From contig NC_083400.1 in the NCBI RefSeq assembly GCF_030864355.1, forward strand, positions 697,001 through 761,000: 64,000 nt of DNA. Reading direction: 5' to 3'. The notes beneath the pieces were generated by a model. The model was given only the letters and a program-made list of their open reading frames with translations, was not told the DNA's origin and made no database searches. Position numbers and translations under genes: made by a program. The DNA is from Cutaneotrichosporon cavernicola. Taxonomy: Eukaryota > Basidiomycota > Tremellomycetes > Trichosporonales > Trichosporonaceae. Shown here piece by piece: positions 1 to 11,025 of the stretch (the first letter of the stretch is position 1; the number at the start of each line of letters is the position of its first letter).

Positions 1-1425
1 ACGGGCGGTTTAGTCCGCTGAAGGCATTATGTTGTCCGTCATACGGACCATCCGTGAGTCCAGCAGAGCGCTCCTAAACGGTGTGAGGCATCGTGAGTGG
101 AGACGGTTGAGAGGGTGACCTAGGACTGGCGGTTAAGCTCGCGACGGGGTTTGAACAATGATGTTGCTTGAGGCACAGTCGAGGGATGAGATGGTTACGA
201 GACAACCTGGGGTCGGAGGTTGGGGAGACGCTTGCTGCAGGAATGTATGTGTCTGCATAAGGAACGGTCTGCTTGGGAGCTGCCCATCTGGTAGACCTTG
301 CGGCGATGTTGTTCGCCATGGGAGGATTGCACTTCGCTGGGGAGCATGGATAATTGAGGATCAATGGAAGAAAATACGAAGGGTGATTTGTCGTGGGATA
401 ATCGAGCATCCTCGAACGCAGAGGAGTGACTCGCGCGACTGTGGCGAAGAACAAGTGATTATTCTGACATTCAAGTCGCAATCAACACACTTGCAAACAA
501 ACTTGTTCGCCCTCACTCCCGATAATACAACGGCATCTGCATCTGATACGCACTGTTCGGAGCAGACGTCATCACTCCGAACGATATCGCTCCCCCGCTC
601 CCTCACTTCCCGAACTCGTTCACGTTGACAGGAGATGTGGGTCCTCGACCTAGGCTGAATTCTCCGTGACACGTCGAGAAGCTTGCCTAGTTCACTTTCG
701 AATAAAGGCCGCCATGCTGTCCACTGCCGGGAATCCCGAAGCCTGAGACCTGCCACAATCTGTCTCCACGCCGACAAACACTGAAGCTACACTGCGCTAC
801 GTACTCCCTTCTCTTTTCTGTTTTCTTCCGGAGCTTAAAGACAAGCGAAAGATCGACGTCAGCCTTTTCCTTGTGGCTCCAACGGCCGACTATCCGCTCA
901 GCAGACACGCCACTCACTCCGATCTCGGAGAGTATATGCGTATGGATACTCTATGCTCAGTCGGCATTCCGCGTGGAGCATGATGATCAATACGGGTGTC
1001 GTACATGCTGAAGCGCCCATGCCAGTGTCGCGTGGCGGCCTCTTACATTGTCAGCTCGGCACCATTGAACTACGTATGCAAGATAGACATGGCTTGGACG
1101 GAAAGAAGCAAAGACTAAAGAGTGACGTGGTCAAGTCACCGTTCAGCCTGCGAACAGTACTCTGGATGGGCGGGGATGCAAGTGCCATTCACGAACAGCA
1201 ATATAGAGTTTGGAGCTGCCCCACTCCCTCCCGTGTTTCTTTGCTCCCACCAGCAGCTTGCAAGGTGGTCTGAAAGTCACGTGGTTGATTGCCACGAGGA
1301 CGAAAAGTGGGATTCTAGGAGTGAGCCTTACTTTCAACCCCGCGGAAAGGAAATAACCGTATCTGCGACAACAACTCCTTCCTGCCCCACTCTCTCATCC
1401 GGTTGATCCCGATTGAGACCCCAGA
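1..1425. other. Gene-free left edge
   Basis: Several open frames of 60 to 156 codons overlap here on both strands, but none has a recognisable domain, a clean intron pattern, or a sequence that reads like a conserved protein. The right part is the upstream region of the dioxygenase gene that starts at 1426. I see no RNA gene or repeat. Confidence 0.5.
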
Positions 1426-2350
1426 ATGCCCAAAGTCAACGGCAATGGTGGAGGCTCTCCAATCTTGACCAAGCGGAACACTCTGAACAAGAGACAGATG
1501 CGGCCCTCCATCCGCATCCTCCAACTACAGCGGTACACCCTGGCTGCGCCCAGCCCACTCGTTCGCGCGCGAGGAAGCACCGCGTTCACGTCGGCACTGG
1601 ACAGCGAGTTTGCCATATACCCAGACTTCTTCAGCCCAGCCGAGAGCCGCGCGCTCCTCGGTCTTGCGCTATGGAAACTCGACAGGGCGGATTCGAAGCG
1701 GCGCCGGCGTAGAAGAGGTCCAGAAGAGAAGAAGGAGGAGGGAAGGGGTAACGGCGCACCCCTGCAAGACATGTTTGTCGGCCCATACGGTTTCGAAGAG
1801 GTAACCTCCCTCCTCGTATTTGTATCTGACGCCAGGGCCACTTTGACTCGGTGATCCACAATTATCGTGAATCCCTCGTCACCACGCTTCCTCCTTCTGC
1901 GGATGCTGATCTGGTGCGCGTCCTGTCCCGCCTCTACGCCCTCGTGCCGGGGATTACGCTCCCCCAATCTCCATCTCCCTCCGACTTACCGCCAGAGGGG
2001 AGCAGCACGCACGCTCTCCACCTCTCTCCCGAGGGCGCCATTCTCGCCCATGTGGATAACCTCGAGGCATCGGGGCAGACGATCGTTGGCGCGAGCCTCG
2101 GTGCCACGCGGATCTTGAGACTCGACAAAGGTGGCGAGGGGTGGGATGTCCTCCTGCCCAGCGGGAGCGTATACATACAGAAGGGCGCGGTGAGGTACGA
2201 GTACACCCATGCCGTGCTCGGGTTCGGCGAGAGTAGATGGGAGGGAGTGCCGCTGCCGAGAGGACATCGAGTTAGCTTCATGGTCCGGGTATGTCCCAGG
2301 TGGGGTTGTGCTGACTGCAGGACGCGCCCACTCGTCCCGCACAGTTGTAG
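1426..2350 (+). CDS. ALKBH7-type Fe(II)/2-oxoglutarate dioxygenase
   Basis: Join 1426..1800, 1836..2288, 2321..2350; 285 residues. It reads like the AlkB-homologue 7 branch of the Fe(II)/2-oxoglutarate-dependent dioxygenases. Visible in the sequence: an N-terminal IYPDFFSPAE stretch typical of the entry to the fold, the metal-binding pair HVD (about H197 and D199), a second histidine in YTHAV (about H250), and the 2-oxoglutarate-binding arginine in HRVSFMVRDA (about R270). The family member studied in animals is mitochondrial and linked to necrotic death and fat metabolism; the fungal substrate is unknown. Two introns of 35 and 32 nt carry CTGAC branch sites. The last exon encodes only nine residues and would be missed without splicing. 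Residues about 92-120 form a basic/acidic insert (RRRRRR, EEKKEE). Family call fairly sure, subfamily less so. Confidence 0.8.
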
Positions 2351-2817
2351 GTTTCATTTGCATTGTTTCTTCGGTTCATCTTCATCATCAGGGGTCTCCT
2401 TCAGCTTGTACGTGTACCCTTCGTACGCTTCGAGGTCGCACTAGGCGATAGTGTGCCTGGATCTCGTCTGCAGAGGGAGCGGTGTGGGGAGTCGATTGAT
2501 GGCAGGTATGGTGGAGTACGCATCTTGGATCGACCACATTGTCCTCTATTCATCTTGGTTCTCCCTCGATTTTGCATCTCCAGCCCTCTTCCCATTCTCT
2601 CCCTGCCTCAAGCCCACGCCCCTCTTTCCTACCTCCGCCTCTGACACTTTCCTCCGACCCTTGCCCCTTTATACCTTGTCCTCTCTTCACGCTCTCTCTG
2701 CTCACACTCACGAAGGCTGGATTGTAACGATGACAGAAGGACAAGCGAGACCACATTTAAGAGCCATGTGTGTGCAACGGAGGGAACACCGGGTTAGCAG
2801 AAATCCAGCCATTCAAT
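2351..2817. other. Spacer between dioxygenase and tRNA gene
   Basis: About 470 nt of pyrimidine-rich sequence between the dioxygenase stop and the tRNA. It should hold the 3' UTR of the upstream gene. The open frame running through it is low-complexity CT-rich sequence without protein character. Nothing else is seen. Confidence 0.4.
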
Positions 2818-2906
2818 GGCAACTTGGCGGAGTGGTTAACGCGATTGACTCGAATTTCCTCGATCAATTTCCTTCGGGAGCGCATGTTCGAATCATGCAG
2901 TTGTCG
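2818..2906 (+). tRNA. tRNA-Ser(CGA) with a short intron
   Basis: All arms can be folded. The acceptor GGCAACT (2818-2824) pairs with AGTTGTC (2899-2905), and G2906 is the discriminator. The D-stem is GCG/CGC, and the anticodon stem ATTGA (2844-2848) pairs with TCAAT (2864-2868). The T-arm is GCATG-TTCGAAT-CATGC (2882-2898). A long variable arm with stem TCC/GGA and loop TTCG marks the type II class used by Ser and Leu. The anticodon CGA lies at 2851-2853, decoding UCG. Between positions 37 and 38 an 8-nt intron (TTTCCTCG, 2855-2862) must be removed by the tRNA-splicing endonuclease, whose SEN2 subunit is also encoded in this window. A T-run follows at about 2920 as a Pol III terminator. Confidence 0.92.
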
Positions 2907-3180
2907 TACAGAATTGTCTTTTGACACTCGTCAGCATCGAATCCATGCTCGATCCGTGATACGTGTTAAGATCCACGTTTTTCTCGATGGCAATAGTCTG
3001 GCATCATCTTGGAACGTGTGGCATGCATGGGATACAAGGACAGTAAATGGAGAGGTCCCACAACCCCGGTCAGCAGGTTAATCATGCGCCCGATGCTTAG
3101 TGGACTCACTTGCTGCGGTCTGAGCCCACGACACCTTCCCCTTTGCCCGCTGCACGCAACATAAGATTGCATACATAGCA

Positions 3181-4910
3181 TTAGTAGTATCGTATGCGCG
3201 CCGCGCCCCGCTTGGACGTAAGTGCGCGCATGCGACTGCGGGCATCCCGCGATCTCTCGCTCTCACGCTGTGCCATATCCTCGGCTGTGAGCTCTATTAG
3301 CACTGGCGAGAACTCGTCGCGCTCCCACCAGTCGCGCCACACGCCGACGAGAGCACGCGCACCGTGCCGGAAATTGGTCTTGGGGGCATTTGAGGTCTTC
3401 TCCCACTTGGCCTGCTCCAAGGGATGGGTGCGGGCGAAGAGCTCGAGTTCGAGCGCGTCGCGCTTGTGCTTGAGCAACTCCTCGTGAATCGCGTGCGTGA
3501 CCAGTGGCACAGCCTCGCCCGTCAGGCCGAGCTCAGCGCAGTAGTGGCGTGCAAATTCGCTGGGAGGGAGAGGCGACGAGAGGTCCCACTCGATACGGTC
3601 GCGGAGGACGTGTGTGAAGATCTGGACGTCGAGGTTGATGACGATGCGGCAGTCGGGCTCGGGGAGCTGGTCCTCGTCCATCGCCTCGTCGTCAGACCAG
3701 GTCACGTCGTCAGGTGTCACGTCGGGCGTCGCAACATCAATCACCACGGTCGCCTGTGCCTCCTCGACCTGGCTGCTGATCAGGTCCGCGATCGTAGTCG
3801 CGTGAGACTCGGAGATGCCCACGTCGCGGCAGAAGATCTTGGCGAACTCCCCGGGCTGGAGGAACGGCTCGTTCGCGTTCCACATGAACCGGTCCTTGAT
3901 CTTGATCCCTTCATCGTGGTCTGTAGCGGGCACCTCGATGTCCAACGAGATCGGCACAAGCAGTTCGGGACGGTCTGCCTCGGCAGTCAACGCCTCTTCC
4001 GGCCTGCTGTCAGCTCCCAAGCGGGTCATAGCGGTACTCACATAAACTTGTGTGCCGTTAGCCCGTGCACCGGCACGCTCTTGACGCGCTCGCTGGGCAC
4101 GCGGTCGCCAAGCCACGACCAGCCCGGCTCAGCCTCAGCGGCCTTCTTCCTCACTCTGAAGCTATGCGCGAGCTTCTCCGCATCCTTGTCGCGTTTGCGC
4201 CGGCGCTCGCCGTAGTTGTCGTCATCTGGGTCGCTGGCTGCCTCCTCGATATCGCTGTCCTCGCTGTCCTCGTCCTCGTCACTCTCCTCCGCCTCGGCAT
4301 AGTTGACGCGGCCCGCGCGCCGCCCGCTGAACGTCGTGGTCGTGGTGCGACTCAAGCGCCCGGGCACCGGACTGTCCACGCGCGGTGTGGATGCGCCCGA
4401 GCTGCGTGCGACGGCAAACTCGGCATCCAGCTGGGCCAAGTAAGCCTCGCGCTCGCGCGGCCCTCCCGTCACGCGATCAGGCTGCACGAGCGATGTCGCA
4501 CCCGTCCGCAGGCGCGAGGGATAGGTCGAGTACTTGGCCAGCTTAGTTGATATTGTTGGGTCTGTCGTCTCCTGGCCTGGGGGGGGAAGAAAGAAACCTA
4601 GCTTGCCTGGTGGGTATCCCGGCGTGCGATACGCCTGTGGCTGGCGATACTGCACCTGTGCGGGCGCGTGCATTTGTGCCTGCATCTGGGCTTGCATTTG
4701 AGGCGGCATCGGTCCGCGCATCGGGGCCTGGAAGTGTTGTGCTGAAGTTAGCGACATGAGCACGATGTGGAAGTGGGCGATCTAATATCCGGATACCGCG
4801 TGGGAAGGAAAAGCGGGGGATGAGGGATGCGGAGGAATGCACTCACGCTTGTATTGTTGTTGAGGCGGCATGTACGCGCCGCGCGCCGGCTGCCGCTGAG
4901 GGTACGCCAT
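3181..4910 (-). CDS. SNF5: SNF5/SMARCB1-family chromatin remodelling subunit
   Basis: Complement of join 3181..4003, 4042..4741, 4847..4910; 528 residues. It is the SNF5/INI1/Sfh1-type core subunit of SWI/SNF or RSC nucleosome remodellers. The two tandem SNF5 repeats are visible: residues about 268-337 (ELLVPISLDIEV, then FMWNANEP and PGEFAKIFCRDVGI) and 373-437 (CRIVINLDVQIF, then IEWDLSSP, PPSEFARHYCAELGL). The N-terminal third is rich in Q, M and P, and residues about 170-230 are acidic/basic (ESDEDEDSEDSD). Two introns (105 and 38 nt) end in CTAACTTCAG and CTGACAGCAG. The start at 4910 is the first ATG in the first exon; the frame extends upstream only with non-ATG codons. Whether it belongs to SWI/SNF (Snf5) or RSC (Sfh1) cannot be told from the sequence. 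Confidence 0.9.
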
Positions 4911-5314
4911 GGCGCCGGCGTGTGGTTGGGTGATTGGGGACGGAGGGGTAGGGGTAGGGGAGTGAGCTCTCGTCGTCACTTGTGTCGCTTTTAAGAGTTT
5001 GGTCGAGGATGTGGATGGGTGTTTATGGATGTGGATGGATGTTTGTGTAGAGCTGTTCGAGTCTTAGGACGTGATCGTCAACTGAATAGTGTTGCGAACC
5101 AAACCAAAGAGAGTCACCCCAATCTCACATGGGAGGGACAAATAAGTAAGACTTGTCCTACCTGAGCTGATCTGCCCCACTCTAATCGCTCAGTTGAATT
5201 TACACTGCCCCACTCTGAGGCCAACTACAGATTGTCAACTATAGTTCGTTCGCATCCACGACGCACCACCCACATGTCAGACTAATGCGCATGCATCCCT
5301 ATCCCCTAAATAAA
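4911..5314. other. Promoter side of SNF5 and 3' end of FRS1
   Basis: About 400 nt between the SNF5 start and the FRS1 stop, both on the minus strand. It should contain the SNF5 promoter. The phrase GCCCCACTCT recurs near 5173 and 5208 and also upstream of other genes here (about 1383 and 27590), but no factor can be named. No coding signal. Confidence 0.4.
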
Positions 5315-7376
5315 CTACAACAGGGGCTCGATGTTGATCTCGAGCGTGGACGCGGGACGCGTGAGGTCAAAGTTGGCGAGGACCTCGGGGTGGAGGATGC
5401 CAAGCTGGCCGAGCTTGATGTCCTGGCCAGGAAGCGCCGCCTTGAGCGCGCTGGCAGCCGTCTCAAGTGGGCCGCCCTTCTTCTGAGACTTCTGCCTGGG
5501 GCGGAGGAAAACGTGTGCCGCACGGCCCGGGAGGAAGCTCGGCTCGTCCTTGGCCTCGGCGATGTAGTACCCATACTCGGCCTTGGAGTCGGCCGTGGCA
5601 ATGTACGGCACACCGAGGATCTGCATGATGCGGTCGAGAAGGCCGTGGACGACCTCGAAGCCCGCCTTGTGGTTGATGTAGACGGCCCCGAGGTGACGCT
5701 CGTTCCGAGAGCGCCGGTCGAGCTCGGGGCGCTGGAAGGCGACGTCGCTGACCTCGAACACCTTGAGGGGGAGGGGGACGGCCTTGTTCTCGCGCGCCGT
5801 CTTCAGGAGGCCGGGAACGAGGGACGTGCGCACAACCTGGAACTCGGTCGTCTTGGGGTTGGCCAGGCGGATGCACTCGCCACCAGGGTCCTTGCGCAGG
5901 AGCCAAGCGTAGTTCTCGTCGTGGCTGCACAGGATGTAGGGGAGGCACTCGGTCCAGCCGGCCATTGCACACTCCTTGCGCAGGATGTCGCCGAGCTTGT
6001 TGACTGGCGTGGGCTTGGCGACCGTCGCCGACCCTTCCATGGAAGTCGGCAGGTTGTTGTACCCGTACGCGATGGCCGCGTCCTCCATAATGTCACACTC
6101 GTGCAGGATGTCAGGACGCGTGCAGGGCACGAGCACGTCGAGCACATCGTGGTCCGCCTCGGACACGGTAGCGGCCAGCGACATCTTGGTCAAGAGACCA
6201 GCCCACTCCTCGGTGGAGAGGTCGAGACCCGCCGCGGCGTTGATGTAGGCATGCGACGCGGTCGTCTTGCGCGGCGCGACGTTGGGCGTGAGGGTGGTCG
6301 TGCCGTCGGGGTAGTGGATCTTGACAGGCTCGACCTCGAACGGCACCTTGCAGTACTCAGCGAACATGGTTGCCATGAGCATGACAACAATGTCTAGCTT
6401 GGTCTTATCCGTGGCAGTCACGTCAACGAAGATGTTAGTGGTCTTGCCAGCGACGATCTTGGAGTCTGGTGTGAGTGCGTTCAGAAATCACATCGCGCAG
6501 CCAAACCGCAACCAGATAGGTTGGCTGGCAACAGGCGTCTGGCTTGCACGTCCCACACACTCACGCTGCGAGTTGATGACCGGCGGCATCGACAGCACGC
6601 GATCGTGCTTGTCGTAGATGATGGGGTAGCCTGGCGCGTCACGGATAATGGGGAGGTACTTGGACAAATGCCTGTCGCTGTCGTACAGCTCCATGAGCTG
6701 CGCGGCGGTGTACTCGGTGTCCTTGTTCAAAGGGGCAAACTTGATCTGGTGCGGGTCGCGGCACATGTAGCGGAAGGGACCCTCGATCGTGTCCAGGTCG
6801 TGCGTGCCGATGGCGACAAACTTGCGCTGTCGGCACAGGTTGTGGTGCAGCTTGTCCTGGAGATCAATGAACGAGTTGTACTCCAGGTCGTTCATCGGGC
6901 GCGCGAGGCGGAGGACGGCGGCGGCAAAGTACGGACGCAGCGGCGACGTGCTGGGCTCGATGAACGCCTCCTGAGTCGGCTTCGCGAGGGTGTATGACGT
7001 GGGCGCCTCGCGGCCCAAGAAGACGCGAAGGGAGCGCGCGAGGCCCTCGGAGCACAGAAGGTCGTAGCGGTTGGCGGGGATCTCGATCTTGAGCTGTGGC
7101 GCCTCGGTTGGGAGGCCGGCCTTGCGGGCTGCCTCAACGTCGGCCGTTGTCTGCGGTCAGTGCGCGCAGACGCACGGAGCTCACGTCCTCGTCCAGCTCG
7201 ACACCGAAATCGAAGCACAGCTCGTCAAACTCCTCGGTAGCTGGTGTCAGATTGCGCGCAAGAGTTGCGCTTACTGTACTCGCTGCCGATGCGGCGGTAG
7301 AAGTCAGCCTTGTCGACAGAGATGGTCGGCTGCGCGTGAGCGGGGCATGACTCGGCCGTAGCGTAAAACGTACCAT
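5315..7376 (-). CDS. FRS1: Phenylalanyl-tRNA synthetase beta subunit, cytosolic
   Basis: Complement of join 5315..6465, 6565..7150, 7185..7240, 7275..7329, 7374..7376; 616 residues, close to the yeast beta chain. It pairs with the alpha chain in the alpha2-beta2 enzyme that charges tRNA-Phe. Recognised by the N-terminus MPTISVDKADFYRRIG, EFDELCFDFGVELDED, IPANRYDLLCSEGLARSL, then GTHDLDTIEGPF, the B5-type region INSQHSKI, and C-terminal catalytic-like-domain phrases such as ILGVPYIATAD and HPEVLANFDL. The first exon is only the start codon: ATG is followed directly by the GTACGT donor of a 44-nt intron. Three further introns are 34, 34 and 99 nt. The model closes in frame and restores the conserved MPT start. 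Confidence 0.95.
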
Positions 7377-7611
7377 GGCGGCGGATCACGTTTGAGTGGG
7401 GGAGTCTAGAGAAGGGAGCTGCCGAGACAGCGTTTTAGTGGTTGGTCAACAGAGATGATGAGATGGACGTTCGACTTTGAACTCGCTCGTAACTTGAGGC
7501 TCCAACCACGTGGCCAACTGCAATTTCGAGTCCATCGTCCAGAACCTCCACCGCACATGCCGCACACAACCACAACACAGGCCATCATGGTAGTGATGCA
7601 TAGAAATACGC

Positions 7612-9039
7612 CTAGAGTTCATCACGAGAGTGCTCGGCACTGTCGGTGCTGGAATCGGGCCATGCGTCCCAGTCCGACGCCTCCGTCACGATCTCATCCC
7701 CCACATCAGCCGGCTCTGCGGCGGGCGCTGCGGCGGGCGTACCCTCGGTCGGCTCAAGCTCAGGCTGTGCCTCGTGCACCACAGGCTGGGCGTGCGTGAC
7801 ACCAGGAGTCGCTACCTCCTCCTCGGCAGCCTCCTCAGGCTCGGCTGTGGGCACTGGCTCCTCAGGCTCGGCAGCCGGCGCGTCCTCGACCGGCGTGCCG
7901 CCAGCGGCCTCATCCTCGGCCGCCTTCTTGGCCGCCTCACGTTCACGGCGGAGGCGGTCGCGGCGCTCGATCTCGTCCATCTTGGCCTGGAGGCGGGTGC
8001 GCCGGGCCGCCGCATCCTCCGTCTCCGCAGCATTTGGTGAAGCCGCATCCGAAGCCGAGGCAGAAGCCTTGGTCGAGGTCGAGCTCGGCTCCTTGGCCAC
8101 CCTTTCAACCTCGCGGATGTCACCCTCAATTGCCGCCTCGAGCCACTCGAGCAGTGCGTTGAACTTGAGCGCGCCTGCGTACTCGGAGACCTTGTCCTTG
8201 CCCGCCTCCCAGAACAACATGCGGGGACCCTCACCACTTTCGAGCCCCAGATCAGACACAATGGCGCCTTTCACGTCCTTGACGTAGCCGAGATGTGCCT
8301 GGTGTCAGAAGGAGGATGAGAAATGAGGTGGTACCTTGCCAGTCAGACGATGACCGAGAACCTTCCAGATGAACGGGATGGATGGCTGCGACGGGTGCAC
8401 TAGCAGGGCATGGGGAAGCGAGCCCTTCTGTATGTCAGCTCAGCCCATATGTATTTCGGTTTACGTCAGCGAGGAAGCCAGTCACCACCTTGCTGGCGCC
8501 GCCATCCACGCGGAGCTTCTTGACGCGGTCCGGTACCATCGTCTTAGCGTAATCGACAAAGGCGCCCTTCTTGCGCTCGCCATTGTAGTCGCGCGCGGCG
8601 CCTTTGCCGGCCTTGGGAAAGGCCTTGATTGTCGGGAATCCCTGGATGCCATACTCGGCGCACAGTGCCTTGTTCTGGGACGCGTCGCAATCGACTGCGT
8701 AGAACGGAATGAAGGGGTCGAGGGAGGATGCAGCGGCAGAGAACTCAGGCGCCATGTTCTTGCAGTGCCCGCACCTGTCGTCAGTTTGAGATCTGGGGTG
8801 GTGCTGGATCCGATGGGTGCAATGTCCGATCCGATAGTGACGCCTCACCATGGAGCCACGAATGCAACCATCTAAAGTTTAGTCGTCGACATGAGTACGG
8901 CGCTCACTGCTGCATGTTCCTTGCTCATGGCCTTTTTAAAGTCTTTGGCATCGATGTTGATCACGGGCTTGCTGTACATGCCCGCTGCAGCCAAGAGCGG
9001 GGCGACCAGTAGGGCCGCTGTCAGAGTGGGGAGGTGCAT
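7612..9039 (-). CDS. ER thioredoxin-fold protein, PDI/Mpd1-like
   Basis: Complement of join 7612..8298, 8335..8427, 8465..8774, 8849..8871, 8908..9039; 414 residues. It is a protein-disulfide-isomerase-family enzyme for disulfide formation in the ER. Seen: a signal peptide (residues 1 to about 19, hydrophobic LTAALLVAPLLAAA), a thioredoxin domain with active site PWCGHCK (C53, C56) and conserved GFPTIKAFP, a second thioredoxin-like segment without CxxC (residues about 160-260), then an acidic Ala/Glu/Pro-rich tail and C-terminal RDEL, a KDEL/HDEL-type retrieval signal. Four introns (36, 74, 37 and 36 nt); exon 2 is only 23 nt and the tryptophan codon of the active site is split by an intron. 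Closest yeast relative is probably Mpd1, though the long acidic tail is unusual. The 235-nt gap to FRS1 holds the FRS1 promoter. Confidence 0.88.
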
Positions 9040-11025
9040 GTTGCGCCAGAGTAAATGGGGTTAGAACAAGGGAGTGACGAACGAGCTTTCAAACTGCGTG
9101 CGTGTGTGTGAGGGCGGCAGTAATGTCGTCACCATGTGCACCGTGGCAGATCCACGCGTCTCGCGTGCCATGGTGGCCTCTGTTTCTTTCCGGTGGAGGT
9201 GGAGGTGGAGGTGGAGGTTGTAGTTGGGTGAAGAATGTGGGAACATATTTTCTTCTTCTCAACCCTTCCTCATCAACCCCATTTGGCCCATTCACTCCTT
9301 CCCACGTCCCCGGACGGGTAAATATCAAGATATGGAACCTCATGCCGAGCTTTCCACCCGTGGGCTATCTAGTCCAGATCCACATAGCTCGCGGCCCGCT
9401 GAGTTTATCGGCCATCCGCTTGCGTGATTGACAAGAGGCACCCTTTGTTCCTTTGCTGTGGCCCTGTGGACCTACCACTTGTCATTCTAAATTGAGTGGC
9501 AACTGCTTGTCGACTGTGCCTGTGACCACGTGTATCTGGTTGTGAAAATGGCGGCCGTGGAGGCCTCGTGCGCCACCCACAACGATCAAAACGTGACCCA
9601 TCTGACCCACCAAGCTGACAATCTTGTTGATCAGGTCGCCCACCGGCTCACGGTTCACAGTTCACGTCTGGGTCTCTGATTTTCCCAAAGGACTCTGCTT
9701 TCCGCTCACACATAGCGTAGCCCCATATAATCCGACCCACATCGTTACGTCCATATCTCAACACGATCTTCATCTCATGAGATGACAACCAGTTGAATCG
9801 AACGGAAGCAAACCCCAGGGTGGACGCGCAAGCGTTTCTTCAGGGTCTCGAGTTTAGCCATCTACGATCTAGTACGATCTCCTTTCCTGCAAGGGGGCTT
9901 GACTCAACCCTTCAAGGATACACGGTAACAGGGCCCTCATTAAGGGTCACAAGAGGTAAAGTGGCCCAATGAATCTTAGGCCTACAAGGCCTACAAGGCA
10001 TGGTCACACTTTGAGGCATTAGAGCCAAGTGACGCTGACTATTTTGACTATTTGACCTCTTAACAGCTATAGGATCAGGTCCCTTGGGTTCATCAAACCC
10101 TCCATCAACCTTACCCTTTCACCTTTGATTATTCGGGTCATGGCCAAGCGGGGTAGGAAGCCGCCTGGGCCCCATGAGCTCATGAGGAAAGTGGAAGGGA
10201 GGGATCGAGGGTAAGGGTAGTCAGGGGTTATGAAGGGTCACGGGCGATCTTTGTGATGGATGACCAACGGGTGAACTGGGTGGACAGGTAGAGACTTCGT
10301 CTCTCTATGCAGCTGTGCAGCAAAGTGGGGGTTAAAGGCCGGTAGGGAGGGTGCAATCTCTGACACGAGAGGTAATTTCACGACTTGTCGGATTGGGTGG
10401 GGGGCATGGGGTGGGGGTATGATTACGAGTTTGTAAGGATGCACGAGTCAGGAAGTGAGCACGTTAGCGAGTTGACGAGTCAGGCTGCTGCGCGCCCTGC
10501 ACAGACCCCGCCACCCGGATGCCTGCACCGCCGCACTAGACGCACACTGAGGATACCCATGGTACTAGGACTAGGATTTGCTAGTGGAATCCATAGGCGT
10601 AGCAATAAGGGCCACTTTAAGGCCAGAGATACATATGAGAGTGGCCGTCTGCGTCTACCAAGAAATGCTATAATCCAATCTGGATCCATCCTCTATCTCC
10701 TCTTGATCACCAAGCAATCAACACACATACACAACCTTCCTTCGCCACTCTTAACCTCCTCCCCACTTCCCCTTTTCTCCATATAACCCCATCTCTTGGC
10801 TAGAGGACTTGTGGCTCATTTCATCCCCTTCTTCAGTTCACTACATCTCCAACTTCAAACCTCCACACCCGCCACTCTTATCAACCGAGCCACAGCCCCG
10901 TCTCATAGCGTCTCGAACACCCACTCATCTCCAAACCCACCACACTCTCCCCCTCTCGTCGACCATTGTTCCTCGACGTCTAGTACAATTCCACTCAAGG
11001 TAACAGTCTCTACACAACAGCAATC
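9040..11025. other. Two-kilobase gene-poor stretch
   Basis: No gene can be supported between the PDI-like start at 9039 and the AN1 gene at 11026. The left part (9040-9300) is the promoter of the minus-strand PDI-like gene and contains a GGTGGA repeat. The region 9900-10450 is rich in AAGGGT/AGGGTCA-like words and has a small direct repeat GGCCTACAA at about 9979-9997. The right part (10700-11020) is strongly pyrimidine-rich, like the leader of a highly expressed fungal gene. A long 5' UTR or a non-coding transcript is possible but not shown. Confidence 0.4.
9192..9218. repeat. GGTGGA hexanucleotide repeat
   Basis: Just over four perfect copies of GGTGGA in the promoter side of the PDI-like gene. 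Its translation as poly-Gly produces a spurious open frame. Confidence 0.8.

Noticed and set aside
158..628. 156-codon open frame at the left edge
   Set aside because: It overlaps other frames of similar length on both strands and has no recognisable domain.
5285..6397. A 370-codon plus-strand open frame over FRS1
   Set aside because: It is the antisense shadow of the synthetase coding exon and has no conserved motif.
9102..9431. 109-codon open frame with a poly-glycine stretch
   Set aside because: The glycine run is the GGTGGA repeat, and the rest shows no protein-like conservation or splice pattern.
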